Shown: positions 37,277-47,560, counted from the stretch's first letter. The stretch: 64,000 nucleotides of DNA from Acinetobacter sp. TR3 (GCF_027105055.1 NZ_CP114264.1:2852001-2916000), one strand, 5' to 3'. Program-made: numbers and translations. Notes: generated from the letters alone by a model not told the origin.

Positions 37277-38473
37277 ATGACATTTAGGAAAGGCAATCTA
37301 AATTATGGCATCTATAAAAAGGCAGAAGATGGAACTTTTATCATTGGCACAACACTTCCAGTATTTGTCTTACTTGAAATATATGATCCTGACGAAGCAG
37401 GGTGTTCATATTCTTTAGAAGCACTGTCTATTTATCAGGATGGTACAATCAGATGTGGTTATCAGCACTTTAACCTGCAACAACTTAGGCAAGAGATTCA
37501 AGAGGGAAAAATTACTGTTCAAATCGCTGAAAGTTCTAAACTTGAGATAGAAAGCCTCGGTGAATTTGGAATTTATCCCTCTCTTTCATACTATAAAAAC
37601 AATGATGATTTAATAAAGGAAGTTATAGATATTATTGATGAACTCAATGATCGTCCAGATTCAAGCGCACGTTGTCAAATTGCTTGGGAAAACTATTTAA
37701 CCCACCCTTGTGCAGAAAATATTGAATGTTTAAGAATCGCTTATGAAGCCATACCCACACACCATCGTAAATATGTTTTAGGGGATATGGATCAACATGA
37801 CATACCCATCCGCAAAGTAATTTATCAAGAACCCTTGCCCTTAAGATATTCAATCGTTCAACCTAAATTCCAGCCAGCAATTCAACAGTTCAGTAAAGAG
37901 ATTTTTGATACATCCACACCGTTGGAAAAATTTTATAAAGAATTAAAAAATTTGGCGGGCAATCACAACATCAGACCTTTTGTTTGTAATGGCAATCCAC
38001 TAGAAACTGACATTTTAATTATTGGTTTTAATCCAGCGACTCAAGCAGATGACTTTTGGAAATATTTTGCTCCAGCTACAGGCTTCAATAAAAATGACTG
38101 GTTACAAGCCTATCAACAAGACCGTATAGATGCTGGCAAACCTGCACTCAGCAATACTCGCCGAGTCATCGAATGGATCAATGATGCATTATTCAGTATT
38201 CATCCAAATCTAGTTGTCATGGAAACAAATATTTATGCCCTGCCCACGCGCAAAAAAACCGATCTGACACAATCTGATCAAGACACCTTTATTTTTGATT
38301 TCCTGATTCAACATCTTCAACCCAAAGTAATGATTACACATGGTGTAGATGCTGAACGACATATAAAATCCATTAATTTGAACACACCCGTTTTAGCACA
38401 GAAACATTTTGCTATTGGTTGGTCCAGGAACAAGGCTCAACAATTGGCTCAAGAAATCCTAACCTTTTTATAA
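37277..38473 (+). CDS. Two-part protein with possible uracil-DNA-glycosylase-like C-terminus
   Basis: The protein has 398 residues. The first 115 (FRKGNLNYGIYKK onwards, with TTLPVFVLLEIYDPDEAG) form a compact beta-rich unit I do not recognise. A middle helical linker follows. The last 165 residues contain DILIIGFNPATQADDFWKYF and, later, VMITHGVDAERHI. This order resembles motif 1 (GxNP) and the His-containing motif of the uracil-DNA glycosylase superfamily. The match is by eye only and the catalytic residues are not certain. It is a single gene with no operon partner. A DNA-repair role is possible but unproven. Confidence 0.6.
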   Translation: MTFRKGNLNYGIYKKAEDGTFIIGTTLPVFVLLEIYDPDEAGCSYSLEALSIYQDGTIRCGYQHFNLQQLRQEIQEGKITVQIAESSKLEIESLGEFGIYPSLSYYKNNDDLIKEVIDIIDELNDRPDSSARCQIAWENYLTHPCAENIECLRIAYEAIPTHHRKYVLGDMDQHDIPIRKVIYQEPLPLRYSIVQPKFQPAIQQFSKEIFDTSTPLEKFYKELKNLAGNHNIRPFVCNGNPLETDILIIGFNPATQADDFWKYFAPATGFNKNDWLQAYQQDRIDAGKPALSNTRRVIEWINDALFSIHPNLVVMETNIYALPTRKKTDLTQSDQDTFIFDFLIQHLQPKVMITHGVDAERHIKSINLNTPVLAQKHFAIGWSRNKAQQLAQEILTFL

Positions 38474-38518
38474 TCTTGGAATTCTATTAGATACTTTAAT
38501 CTTGGGTTTTATAAAAAT

Positions 38519-38553
38519 AAAGTACCTAATGAAACTCATGAGGTACTTTTTTA
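38519..38553. terminator. Intrinsic terminator between convergent genes
   Basis: AAAGTACCT and AGGTACTTT form a 9-bp stem with a 13-base loop, followed by TTTT. Confidence 0.7.
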
Positions 38554-38584
38554 TTGTTCGTTTATTTAAAGATAAATTAAAAAA

Positions 38585-39256
38585 TCATTCCGACTTTTCA
38601 AAAACATAGGCTTTCTTGGGAAATGGATATTCCTTAAAGAACTTGCGGTTGCGGCCCTGATCCCCATTCCAAGTTTTATCCAGATCCATCACAAGATTAT
38701 GGTCCTGATTGATCTGGTAATATAAATTCACGTCAGCGGCAGCACAGCGCACCACAATCTCTTTTTCCACTGGCTCAACATGCCATTGCACCTGCTTACA
38801 GGTTTGCTCTATTTTGGTCATATTGCGCGATGGATCTGAACCCAAACGCCCGAAACTGGTATTGGTCCAATAGACTGAACCATCTTCTAACAAAGTTAAG
38901 ATATATTCCGCTTCTTTTTCATCTTTGACACAACCAGCAAATGCATCAGTACAAGGAATACGCGCATGATAGCGCCCAACATATTGCATATCTTGTTGAG
39001 TCGGTTGCGTCATATGTTTAGAAGCAACATGAGGAACTGTTGCTTGTCCAGCAACCTCAGTCAGTGACATTCCTTCACTTGCATTTGTTCGTGTTTGCTC
39101 AGCATCTAACATGACAGGAATAGAACTTTCATCAGTAGTTGGCTGCGCTTGGTTTGAGGTTTTCATTGAATCCGGATGATAGCTATCACAAGCACTCAAC
39201 CCTAAACTCAATAAAAATCCTACACTAACATGCTGTAAGAAGAACCTGAACTGCAT
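38585..39256 (-). CDS. NlpE-like lipoprotein
   Basis: The protein has 223 residues. The signal ends in lipobox LSAC near residue 23, then a low-complexity linker of about 65 residues. The C-terminal domain starts with YVGRYHARIPCTDAFAGC and YILTLLEDGSVYW, which follows the plan of the NlpE N-terminal domain (YxGxLPCxDCxGI..L.L..DG). Here the two cysteines are six residues apart instead of two. NlpE senses surface contact and copper for the Cpx pathway in E. coli. The assignment is a distant resemblance. ATG at 39256 is preferred over a GTG two codons earlier. Confidence 0.6.
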   Translation of the reverse strand: MQFRFFLQHVSVGFLLSLGLSACDSYHPDSMKTSNQAQPTTDESSIPVMLDAEQTRTNASEGMSLTEVAGQATVPHVASKHMTQPTQQDMQYVGRYHARIPCTDAFAGCVKDEKEAEYILTLLEDGSVYWTNTSFGRLGSDPSRNMTKIEQTCKQVQWHVEPVEKEIVVRCAAADVNLYYQINQDHNLVMDLDKTWNGDQGRNRKFFKEYPFPKKAYVFEKSE

Positions 39257-39602
39257 ATCCACAAATCTCTAATATCAACATCATTGTCACACTTTTTTCA
39301 AAAACATACGATGGTTCTGCAAAATATAGGAAGCATTTGAATATTCGTCTATTCCTCAAAATGGGTAATTATGGCGGACGTAACTTGATGAAATAGCAAA
39401 TTAACAAAGCAGTATGCTTTAAGTCGGTGCATTTTAGGCGATACTGTCGTTTTTTCCATCAGCCTTTTACACACCGTAACGATTCTTCCATCTGTTTAAA
39501 CTTTAAAAAAAACAGTTCATCCCTATCTCATTATTAACAGCGATTTATCATGAATGAAGCCTCATTCTGTTGCTGTATCAAATATTTTAGGAGAAAAATT
39601 AA
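39257..39602. other. Intergenic region between divergent envelope genes
   Basis: 346 AT-rich bases. A good AGGAG ribosome site precedes the PspC-domain gene. I see no RNA gene and no strong inverted repeat. Confidence 0.45.
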
Positions 39603-39872
39603 ATGGCCAATTCTGGTTTATATCGCTCAAACCGACAAAGCATGATCGCTGGTGTAATGGGCGGTATTGCGGAACGTTTTGGTTGGAATGCAAATTTATT
39701 ACGCTTGATCTTTGTCGTGATTTCACTCATGAGCGCAGCTTTCCCTGGTATTTTGGTTTACCTGATTTTGTGGTTAGTGATTCCAAAACAACAGCAAAGT
39801 CGCGTTGATTATGTACAAGGCTATAATCAGCCCGTAAAAACCGTTTATGAAGACCAAAGCATAAAACGTTAA
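39603..39872 (+). CDS. PspC-domain membrane protein
   Basis: The protein has 89 residues. The PspC pattern is complete: YRSNRQSMIAGVMGGIAERF, then a hydrophobic segment (LLRLIFVVISLMSAAFPGILVYLILWLVIP) ending at a basic tail. PspC proteins sense or transmit membrane stress with PspA/B in enteric bacteria. No pspA or pspB lies beside it, so it works alone here or with distant partners. AGGAG lies 10 bases before the ATG. Confidence 0.9.
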   Translation: MANSGLYRSNRQSMIAGVMGGIAERFGWNANLLRLIFVVISLMSAAFPGILVYLILWLVIPKQQQSRVDYVQGYNQPVKTVYEDQSIKR

Positions 39873-39892
39873 TTTATTTACCTCTTTTGGTC

Positions 39893-39937
39893 GCTACGGT
39901 TGAATTTCCCCCTAATACAACCGTAGCTTTTTTTTAT
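39893..39937. terminator. Bidirectional terminator
   Basis: GCTACGGTTG and CAACCGTAGC form a perfect 10-bp stem with a 15-base loop, followed by nine T, between convergent genes. Confidence 0.85.
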
Positions 39938-41046
39938 TCTGATTGAAGCTTTTGACGACTGAGTTGTTGTTGAAGCGCAGCGATCATATCCGCACGACTA
40001 ATAATGCCAATCAAACGTTGATTTTCCACGACAGGAATATAATTAAAAGACTTCTCCACAAAATAAGGGATTAAATCCTGAATGGGTTGGGAGGGATCAA
40101 CGATGACAACACGGTGACTCATAATTTGTCGGACATAGTGTTGCCAAGAATTTCTTGGATCAGTTGCACTTTTAAACCATTCCACCACTTCATACAAAGC
40201 CAATGTCCCCACCAAATGATTCTCGTTATTCACCACAGGCAAACTCATCAGATTCACTGCTTTAAATTTATCCAAAGCCTGATGAATATCATCATCTTCA
40301 TGCAGTTTCATCACATCTCGGCTCATAATGTCTTGGCAAACAAATAAGTTCGTCAAACGTTCATTGGCTCGTTCTTGTGCTTCTAAAATAATTTTTTCCA
40401 AATCATATTGGCTAATGTCTAATAGCTCAGTGTGATGCGCCAAAGCATATCTAATATCTTTCGGTTGAATCGACACTTTTTGGGTTGGTGTAGGGTCTTT
40501 AGAGCGTTCATTAATATGCGCTGTTATTGGATAATGACGCCCAATCAACCGATTAAAAAAGACAGCAATCAATAATAATAAAATCGAATTGAGTAACACA
40601 GGATATAAAATAAAGTGAAAACCTAAACGGTGTACAGCATCCCCACCTAATACCGCTGTAATCGCCACTGCGCCGCTTGGAGGATGCAATGAATCAGTGG
40701 TCATCATCATAAAAATGGCTAACCCAACTGCGACACTAAAAGCAGAGGTTAAATCAGGCAATAACTGTGTACATGTCACACCAATTAAACCTGCCAATAT
40801 GTTGCCAACCACAACATTCCACGGTTGCGCTAAAGGACTATTCGGAACTGCAAAAAGCAGTACAGAAGAGGCACCCATAGGAGCAATATACCAAGCATTC
40901 ATACCACCCAATACATACCAACTAATTAAAGAGGATATTGCTAAACCACAAAGCGCACCAAATCCTGAAAGTAAACGTTCTTTCAAAGGTAATACTTTAT
41001 AATTGGGTTTTAAGAAATTTAGCCAGTCTGATTGGGTTAAGCTCAC
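39934..41046 (-). CDS. HPP-family membrane protein with two CBS domains
   Basis: The protein has 370 residues. The N-terminal half has four or five membrane helices with the HPP signature DSLHPPSGAVA near 122. The C-terminal 150 residues form a CBS pair (CQDIMSRDVMKLHEDD and RQIMSHRVVIVDPSQPIQDLI). HPP proteins of cyanobacteria and plants have been linked to nitrite transport into chloroplasts or cells. CBS pairs usually bind adenine nucleotides and regulate the attached domain. Start is GTG behind AAGGT. It is a single gene. Substrate is unknown. Confidence 0.87.
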   Translation of the reverse strand: MSLTQSDWLNFLKPNYKVLPLKERLLSGFGALCGLAISSLISWYVLGGMNAWYIAPMGASSVLLFAVPNSPLAQPWNVVVGNILAGLIGVTCTQLLPDLTSAFSVAVGLAIFMMMTTDSLHPPSGAVAITAVLGGDAVHRLGFHFILYPVLLNSILLLLIAVFFNRLIGRHYPITAHINERSKDPTPTQKVSIQPKDIRYALAHHTELLDISQYDLEKIILEAQERANERLTNLFVCQDIMSRDVMKLHEDDDIHQALDKFKAVNLMSLPVVNNENHLVGTLALYEVVEWFKSATDPRNSWQHYVRQIMSHRVVIVDPSQPIQDLIPYFVEKSFNYIPVVENQRLIGIISRADMIAALQQQLSRQKLQSE

Positions 41047-41168
41047 AATGCACCTTGCTGGAATCGTCTTGTTCTCATTGGGTGCAGTAGTATACTGTCA
41101 TCTTAAAGTAAAGATGTATTTAAATTATAGTTTTAATGTATGCTCAAATCTGCTGAACACAAATCATA

Positions 41169-41585
41169 TCAATTGAGATATTCTCGTAGTTGCTCCAAGC
41201 GCTCTGCGTATCTTTGCATAGGGCAAAATTGATACATCGGCGAACCGATATAAGCACCAGCATTACGGCACTCTTGATCGACAAAATTTTTCCAGAGCTG
41301 TTGTGATTTCATAATGTCCTGATAGCGTTCAAGCTGCTTGTATTCCTGACTCTGTTTTTTTATTTGATCCAATAACTGCACAATCTGCTTTGCATATAAA
41401 GTTTTGGTTCTGGTGCTACAGATCTCCACCACAGCATTATTAATATTCCCCAGTTTTAGCTGTTGAATGGTGTCATCGATACATTGGCTATAAGGATCTA
41501 TCGCTTTATTTTGCGTTTTGGCAAATACCGAAGTACTCAAACAAGCCATGATCAGTACTGCTGTTTTTAAAACTAATTTAGTCAT
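41169..41585 (-). CDS. Secreted LprI-like (DUF1311) protein
   Basis: The protein has 138 residues with a signal peptide ending near SVFA-KTQN. The C-terminal part has the spacing of the LprI/DUF1311 group: WKNFVDQEC, then CPMQRYAERLEQLREYL. LprI of Mycobacterium inhibits lysozyme, but most family members have no tested role. Cysteines at about 35, 55, 104 and 117 could make two disulfides in the periplasm. It is 53 bases upstream of, and on the same strand as, the TIGR03915 gene's 3' end region. Confidence 0.72.
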   Translation of the reverse strand: MTKLVLKTAVLIMACLSTSVFAKTQNKAIDPYSQCIDDTIQQLKLGNINNAVVEICSTRTKTLYAKQIVQLLDQIKKQSQEYKQLERYQDIMKSQQLWKNFVDQECRNAGAYIGSPMYQFCPMQRYAERLEQLREYLN

Positions 41586-41638
41586 GAACGTGCTCTTCTG
41601 TTATGTTGGTATTTTTAAAATAATAATCAAAAAATGCC

Positions 41639-42433
41639 TTAAACATATTTTTCATTAAGATACCGCCAATAGCGTTTAGGTAAATATTGCACATGCAATT
41701 TCACATTCTGACGTTCTTTAATGTTGATACTATTGAAATAATCTTTCCAAAGTTGATCGTATAATTCTTCTTGTTCATCTAATTCTAATTGGAAGTTTTG
41801 ACTCGCACCATTTTCGATATTACGGTCAATCTGATTGACCTCTAAAGACACCTCGTGAATTTCGCGTAAATCATAATACAATCCATATTTACGTTGTTCG
41901 TCATAAATCAACCAACGTTGATCTTGATAACGACGCTTAAAATGCGGCTGTATCAAAGGCAAGACATTAAAATCAGGCCGAACCAAACTTAAAAATAATC
42001 CATCTGTGGTTTTCTTAAACCGCACAAAAGCTTCCATACGATGCTTTTCACGCCCGACCTTTTTCGTCCATTGCGAAATCGCTAAAACACTGGGATGAGA
42101 GTAATTTTTTTCGACTGAATGTTGATGCCGAAAAACATAGATACAGTAATTAAATAAATGCTGATAGGCATCCAAGGATTCCGACAAATAAGCAAAATAA
42201 AATTGTCTCAAAGATGAATGCGAAAGTTTTTGCTGTAAAGCTGACCAAACACGACTTGCATGTTGCTCATGATTTGGAATCTCAACCACCGTAGCAAATA
42301 AGCCATGCTGCGCGCCTTGGTTTAAACAGAGTTGAACGTGAAACTCTTTAAATTGAAAAGCACGAAATACACAGTTGAGCAAACCCACCATTGAACCATC
42401 AAAGTAATAATAAACCACAGCATCACTGAACAT
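41639..42433 (-). CDS. TIGR03915-family protein, partner of the radical SAM protein
   Basis: The protein has 264 residues and no membrane segment. It matches by recognition the family found next to a putative DNA modification/repair radical SAM protein: FDGSMVGLLNCVFRAF at the N-terminus, VRFKKTTDGLFLSLVRPDFNVLPLIQPHFKRRYQDQ-type core (about 135-170) and a C-terminus KRYWRYLNEK. Its reaction is not known; a DNA-glycosylase-type role has been proposed for the pair on genomic grounds. It ends 2 bases from the radical SAM gene, which precedes it in the operon. Confidence 0.85.
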   Translation of the reverse strand: MFSDAVVYYYFDGSMVGLLNCVFRAFQFKEFHVQLCLNQGAQHGLFATVVEIPNHEQHASRVWSALQQKLSHSSLRQFYFAYLSESLDAYQHLFNYCIYVFRHQHSVEKNYSHPSVLAISQWTKKVGREKHRMEAFVRFKKTTDGLFLSLVRPDFNVLPLIQPHFKRRYQDQRWLIYDEQRKYGLYYDLREIHEVSLEVNQIDRNIENGASQNFQLELDEQEELYDQLWKDYFNSINIKERQNVKLHVQYLPKRYWRYLNEKYV

Positions 42434-42435
42434 GT

Positions 42436-43698
42436 TTAGAATCCTAAACTCAATTGTGGTGACAGTTGTTTTACATACTTGGATGAACCCTGCGTTAATA
42501 TCTGCTGCCGAATATCAAGCGTGGAAAGCTCTTTTTGAAACCGTGGACTGTCTTCACAACGAATAAAGAACTTAGCACGTGAATACGCCACGCCTAATCG
42601 TTTCAGCAAATCAATATGCACTTTACCAAAACGTCGTGCTTGCACGATTTTCTTGGCTGACTTCACTCCGATGCCGGGTACACGTAAAATCATTTGATAA
42701 TCCGCACGATTTAAATCCACTGGAAACTGTTCAGGATGACGTAATGCCCAACTCAGTTTTGGGTCTACATCTAAATCAAGATGTGGGTGTTTTTCATTGA
42801 CGATTTCATTGACTTCAAAACCATAAAAACGCATCAACCAATCGCTCTGATAAAGTCGATTTTCGCGTAGCAAAGGCGGTGCAGAACCGACAGCAGGTAA
42901 ATAGTTATTTTCCGTGTTGATTGGAATATAACCTGAGAAATAGACACGCTTTAACTTGAATTCTTTGTAATGTCGATCTGCCATTACCAAAACATCTTGA
43001 TCGGTTTCCTGATGTGCACCAACAACCATTTGAGTGGTCTGCCCTGCGGGGACATATTTCGGCACATGCTTGATAATCTGGCGTTCATCTTTGAGTTGAA
43101 TGAGTCGATCTCGCACTAGCCCTAAGTCTTTTTGTACTTCTTGATGTGATTTTTCAGGCGCAAATGCTTTTAACCCAACCTCGGTTGGCATTTCTAAATT
43201 GATGCTCATGCGGTCAGCATAAAGTCCCGCTTCATGAATCAGCTCAGGTGAAGCTCCCGGAATGGTTTTGAGATGAATATAGCCATTAAAATTTTCTTCA
43301 AGTCGTAATTTTTTCACCACTTGAAGCATCCTCTCCATCGTATAGTCTGCGGATTTAAAAATGCCTGAGCTAAGGAATAATCCTTCAATATAATTACGTC
43401 GATAGAAATTAATGGTGAGATCAACCACTTCTTGTACCGTAAATGCAGCCCGTTTCACATCATTAGAACGGCGAGACACGCAATAAGCACAATCAAAAAT
43501 ACAAACATTGCTGAACAAGATTTTCAGCAATGAAACACAACGTCCATCTTCGGTATAGCTATGACAAATCCCTGCCCGACTGGCATCACCTAGCCCCTTA
43601 TCTTTATTTTTACGGTCACTACCACTAGATGAACAGGACACATCATATTTGGCAGCGTCTGCAAGGATTTGTAGTTTTTCTCGAATGCGATCTGACAC
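42436..43698 (-). CDS. Putative DNA modification/repair radical SAM protein (TIGR03916)
   Basis: The protein has 420 residues. The radical SAM cluster cysteines are at 66, 70 and 73 (CIFDCAYC), followed by SRRSND, and the TIM-barrel half continues to about 280. Near 335-362 a helix-hairpin-helix (RADYQMILRVPGIGVKSAKK) suggests DNA binding. The family is defined by its constant neighbour, the TIGR03915 gene, present here 2 bases downstream. Start is GTG with AGGT upstream. The promoter region holds a perfect 8-5-8 palindrome. Substrate is unknown. Confidence 0.9.
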   Translation of the reverse strand: MSDRIREKLQILADAAKYDVSCSSSGSDRKNKDKGLGDASRAGICHSYTEDGRCVSLLKILFSNVCIFDCAYCVSRRSNDVKRAAFTVQEVVDLTINFYRRNYIEGLFLSSGIFKSADYTMERMLQVVKKLRLEENFNGYIHLKTIPGASPELIHEAGLYADRMSINLEMPTEVGLKAFAPEKSHQEVQKDLGLVRDRLIQLKDERQIIKHVPKYVPAGQTTQMVVGAHQETDQDVLVMADRHYKEFKLKRVYFSGYIPINTENNYLPAVGSAPPLLRENRLYQSDWLMRFYGFEVNEIVNEKHPHLDLDVDPKLSWALRHPEQFPVDLNRADYQMILRVPGIGVKSAKKIVQARRFGKVHIDLLKRLGVAYSRAKFFIRCEDSPRFQKELSTLDIRQQILTQGSSKYVKQLSPQLSLGF

Positions 43699-43780
43699 TT
43701 CAAACGACCTGAAGGAAACATAGAATATTGTTTTAAAATTAGCATTTCAAAGTTGTGAAATTAAGAGCATGTGAGATGCA

Positions 43781-43801
43781 ATACGTCATGAGGTGACGTA
43801 T
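43781..43801. promoter_or_regulatory. Operator-like palindrome before the radical SAM operon
   Basis: Arms ATACGTCA and TGACGTAT are perfect inverted repeats of 8 bases around a 5-base centre. The site is 83 bases upstream of the radical SAM start, between divergent genes, and touches a TATAAT-like box at 43799-43804. The regulator is unknown. Confidence 0.55.
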
Positions 43802-43909
43802 AATTATAGATCGAGGATTTTTTATGAAAAAAATTAATACAATACAATAGCTTGATTAACTCAACACCCCAAATATAAGTAATTGAAATAAATAAAGATT
43901 TAAATTACC

Positions 43910-44410
43910 ATGAAACCTATACTTCAAAGACTTGCTCAACCATTAACTCAAAAACTTATTGTCAGCAAAGCACAAATTTGGCGCTGTTTGATCCAAACAC
44001 CACTTTATGCATGTACTGTGATCTATCTTTTAGAGATTGTTTCATTTACGTTTTATAGCAATTTTTCAAAAGAGATTTTCGAAGTATTGAGTGAAATGTT
44101 CTTTGTCGCACTAATCATTGCAGTGATCTATTTCATTCTCGTTTTTCTTCCAACCTATTTCTTTCAAGTATTACTGCTAAGATACCAAGCCCTGCATTTC
44201 TTTTCGATTATTGCATATACCTTTTTGTTTACTATGATTGTCCCTAGCTTGATCATCATTTTGAATACAGCCCAAATTAATATTATCCCACTCAGATTTT
44301 TTGTTATTCTCTGTTTTTTCTCTCTTACATTTGCTGTGACTAATTGGATTTTATTACTCAGAACAGCAAACAAATCTAAAACCTGTTCAAAGCTGAAATT
44401 CCCTAACTAG
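43910..44410 (+). CDS. Integral membrane protein, unknown
   Basis: The protein has 166 residues with four predicted membrane helices (about 30-50, 66-90, 96-117 and 128-150) and basic ends. Aromatic residues are frequent. I recognise no family. It is divergent from the radical SAM operon and ends 67 bases before glyQ on the same strand. A+T content is higher than in glyQ. Confidence 0.6.
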   Translation: MKPILQRLAQPLTQKLIVSKAQIWRCLIQTPLYACTVIYLLEIVSFTFYSNFSKEIFEVLSEMFFVALIIAVIYFILVFLPTYFFQVLLLRYQALHFFSIIAYTFLFTMIVPSLIIILNTAQINIIPLRFFVILCFFSLTFAVTNWILLLRTANKSKTCSKLKFPN

Positions 44411-44477
44411 CCTTTGCCACTCACCACCAAAATCCTTATACTTGAGGGCAATTTTTCTCAAGAATAATGGATGCACC

Positions 44478-45467
44478 ATGAGTCGTGCGATTTCGCATAT
44501 TGATACCTTTCAGGGCTTGATTCTTGCCCTACAAAACTATTGGGCGGAGCAAGGCTGCGTCATATTACAACCATATGATATGGAAATGGGTGCAGGGACA
44601 TTCCACACTGCAACTTTCTTACGCGCATTAGGTCCAGAAACTTGGAATGCGGCTTATGTTCAACCTTCACGCCGTCCGAAAGATGGTCGTTATGGTGAGA
44701 ACCCGAACCGCTTACAACATTACTATCAGTTCCAAGTGGTACTTAAGCCAAACCCAGATAATATCCAACAGCTGTATCTTGATTCATTAAAAGCAATCGG
44801 CATCGACACACTGACGCACGATATTCGTTTTGTAGAAGACAACTGGGAATCTCCAACACTGGGCGCATGGGGCTTAGGTTGGGAAGTTTGGCTCAATGGT
44901 ATGGAAGTGACTCAGTTCACTTACTTCCAACAAGTCGGTGGTGTTGAATGCTACCCTGTGACTGGCGAAATTACTTACGGTTTAGAACGTCTTGCGATGT
45001 ACCTTCAAGGTGTAGACTCAGTTTACGATCTGGTTTGGACTAAAGGTCAGTTCGGTACAGTGACTTACGGCGATGTATTCCATCAAAATGAAGTGGAACA
45101 ATCAACCTATAACTTTGAATATGCCAACGTTGAAAAAATGTTTGAATTATTCGATTTCTATGAAGCGGAAGCAACTCGCTTAATGGAAGCTGAACTGCCA
45201 CTCCCTGCTTATGAGCAAGTTATTAAAGCATCGCATAGCTTTAACTTGTTGGATGCACGTGGTGCAATTTCGGTAACTGAACGTCAACGTTATATTTTAC
45301 GTGTTCGTACTTTGGCGCGTTCAATTGCACAAAGTTATGTCGCTGCCCGCGCGAAGCTCGGTTTCCCAATGGCAGAACCACATTTACGTGATGAAGTATT
45401 GGCTCAGTTAAAAGCACAAGTTGAAGCAGAAGCAGCCCAAGCTGAAAAAGCGAAGGAGAATAAATAA
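44478..45467 (+). CDS. glyQ: Glycyl-tRNA synthetase alpha subunit
   Basis: The protein has 329 residues. The class II catalytic motifs are clear: [18 protein letters not shown] near 8-25, [26 protein letters not shown] near 57-82 and the ATP-site [12 protein letters not shown] near 170. The alpha2-beta2 type charges glycine onto tRNA-Gly. The frame opens 12 codons earlier at a TTG, but [14 protein letters not shown] at 44478 is the family start. Its stop overlaps the glyS start by one base. Confidence 0.97.
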   Translation: MSRAISHIDTFQGLILALQNYWAEQGCVILQPYDMEMGAGTFHTATFLRALGPETWNAAYVQPSRRPKDGRYGENPNRLQHYYQFQVVLKPNPDNIQQLYLDSLKAIGIDTLTHDIRFVEDNWESPTLGAWGLGWEVWLNGMEVTQFTYFQQVGGVECYPVTGEITYGLERLAMYLQGVDSVYDLVWTKGQFGTVTYGDVFHQNEVEQSTYNFEYANVEKMFELFDFYEAEATRLMEAELPLPAYEQVIKASHSFNLLDARGAISVTERQRYILRVRTLARSIAQSYVAARAKLGFPMAEPHLRDEVLAQLKAQVEAEAAQAEKAKENK

Positions 45468-47536
45468 TGACTCAACATACAGTTTTATTTGAACTTGGCT
45501 GTGAAGAACTTCCTCCTAAAAGCTTAAAAACTTTGCGTGATGCTTTAAAAGCTGAAACTGAAAAAGGCTTAAAAGATGCAGGCTTAAATTTTGCTGCAAT
45601 CGAAGCTTATGCCGCACCACGTCGTTTGGCATTAAAAATTGTGGATATTGATGCAGCTCAAGCAGACACACAAAAACGTTTTGATGGCCCTGCTGTACAA
45701 GCGGCTTATGATGCTGAAGGTAATGCAACTAAGGCACTTGAAGGCTTTATGCGCGGTCAAGGCGTTACGGTTGATCAACTTTCAACCTTCCAAGCAGGTA
45801 AAGTTGAAAAAGTGTGCTTCTTGAAAGATGTGAAAGGTCAAAGCCTTGATGCTTTACTGCCACAAATTTTACAAACTGCATTGGATAACTTACCAATCGC
45901 CAAACGTATGCGTTCAGCGGCAAGCCGTACTGAATTCGTGCGTCCAGTAAAGTGGGTGGTATTACTGAAAGATGATCAAGTGGTTGCAGCAACCATTCAA
46001 GATCACAAAGCAGGTAATGTGACCTATGGTCATCGTTTCCATGCACCTGAAGCAGTGACTTTAGCGCATGCAAATGACTACCTCGCTGCTTTAGAAAAAG
46101 CTTATGTCGTTGCGAATTTTGAAAAGCGTCAAGCAACCATTCAAGATCAAGTGAAAAAGTTAGCTGATGAAGTTAATGCCACTGCGATTGTCCCAGCAGA
46201 CTTACTTGATGAAGTCACCAGCTTGGTTGAATGGCCAGTTGCATTACGTGCGACCTTTGAAGCGCGTTATTTAGCTGTTCCTCAAGAAGCATTGATTACC
46301 ACCATGCAGGACAATCAAAAGTATTTCTGCTTAATCAATGCCGAAGGTAAATTACAGCCTTACTTCATTACTATTTCAAATATTGAGTCAAAAGATCCGA
46401 TTCAAATTATTGAAGGCAATGAAAAAGTTGTACGCCCTCGTTTGTCGGATGCAGAATTTTTCTTCTTACAAGATCAAAAGCAACCGCTTGCAAGCCGTAA
46501 AGAAAAACTCGCGAATATGGTGTTCCAAGCGCAATTGGGTACGCTTTGGAATAAATCAGAACGTATTGCTAAATTAGCCGTTGCGTTGTCACCAATTACA
46601 GGTGCTAATGCAGCCGATGCTGAAAAAGCAGCTTTACTGGCTAAATGTGATTTGACCTCTGAACTGGTGGGTGAATTCCCTGAACTTCAAGGGATTGCAG
46701 GCACGTATTATGCTCGCCTTGAAGGTGAGAATAGCGAAGTTGCCGAAGCTTTAGGTGAGCAATACTTACCGAAATTTGCAGGCGATGTATTACCGCAAAC
46801 CAAGACAGGTACAACGATTGCACTTGCAGATCGTTTAGATACGCTTGTTGGTATTTTTGGTATTGGTCAAGCGCCTACAGGTTCTAAAGACCCGTTTGCC
46901 TTACGTCGTTCTGCAATCGGTATCTTACGTTTGATCATCGAAAATGAACTTGATGTGACGATTGAAGAACTGGTTAACTTTGCACTTCAAGGTTATGGCG
47001 ACGTGGTTAAAGATCACGATAAAACCTGTAGCGATGCCGTTGCGTTCCTTGAAGGTCGTTACCGTGCCAAGTATGAAGACCAAGGCGTTGCGGTTGATGT
47101 GATTCAAGCTGTTCAAGCACTTGCTCCAAAATCTCCTCTTGATTTTGATAAGCGTGTGACTGCGGTGAATCATTTCCGTACTTTGCCAGAAGCGGCTGCA
47201 TTGGCTGCGGCGAATAAACGTGTTGCCAATATTCTTGCTAAAGAAGCAACACCAGTAGGTGCTGTGGTTGAAGCGAATCTAGTCGAAGCTGCTGAAAAAG
47301 CGCTTTATGCAGAACTTCAAGCAATCACACCAGTAGTTCAGCCTTTACTTGCTACACGTAACTACACAGAAGCTCTTTCTAAGCTTGCTGCTCTTCGCGC
47401 GCCAATTGATGCTTTCTTTGAAGGCGTGATGGTGATGGCAGATGATGCTGAATTGAAAGCCAACCGTTTACGTTTATTGGCTCAGTTACGTGATTTGTTC
47501 ACGGCAATTGCAGATGTGAGTGTATTGCAGGGTTAA
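45467..47536 (+). CDS. glyS: Glycyl-tRNA synthetase beta subunit
   Basis: The protein has 689 residues. The N-terminus [17 protein letters not shown] is the family signature. An HD-type region and a C-terminal anticodon-binding DALR-like domain follow ([12 protein letters not shown], then [22 protein letters not shown]). It completes the alpha2-beta2 enzyme and binds tRNA. AAGGAG lies 8 bases upstream of the ATG, inside the end of glyQ. It is followed by a strong terminator and then the cassette region. Confidence 0.97.
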   Translation: MTQHTVLFELGCEELPPKSLKTLRDALKAETEKGLKDAGLNFAAIEAYAAPRRLALKIVDIDAAQADTQKRFDGPAVQAAYDAEGNATKALEGFMRGQGVTVDQLSTFQAGKVEKVCFLKDVKGQSLDALLPQILQTALDNLPIAKRMRSAASRTEFVRPVKWVVLLKDDQVVAATIQDHKAGNVTYGHRFHAPEAVTLAHANDYLAALEKAYVVANFEKRQATIQDQVKKLADEVNATAIVPADLLDEVTSLVEWPVALRATFEARYLAVPQEALITTMQDNQKYFCLINAEGKLQPYFITISNIESKDPIQIIEGNEKVVRPRLSDAEFFFLQDQKQPLASRKEKLANMVFQAQLGTLWNKSERIAKLAVALSPITGANAADAEKAALLAKCDLTSELVGEFPELQGIAGTYYARLEGENSEVAEALGEQYLPKFAGDVLPQTKTGTTIALADRLDTLVGIFGIGQAPTGSKDPFALRRSAIGILRLIIENELDVTIEELVNFALQGYGDVVKDHDKTCSDAVAFLEGRYRAKYEDQGVAVDVIQAVQALAPKSPLDFDKRVTAVNHFRTLPEAAALAAANKRVANILAKEATPVGAVVEANLVEAAEKALYAELQAITPVVQPLLATRNYTEALSKLAALRAPIDAFFEGVMVMADDAELKANRLRLLAQLRDLFTAIADVSVLQG

Positions 47537-47560
47537 GTATCTATAATCCTTGGTCTTTCA

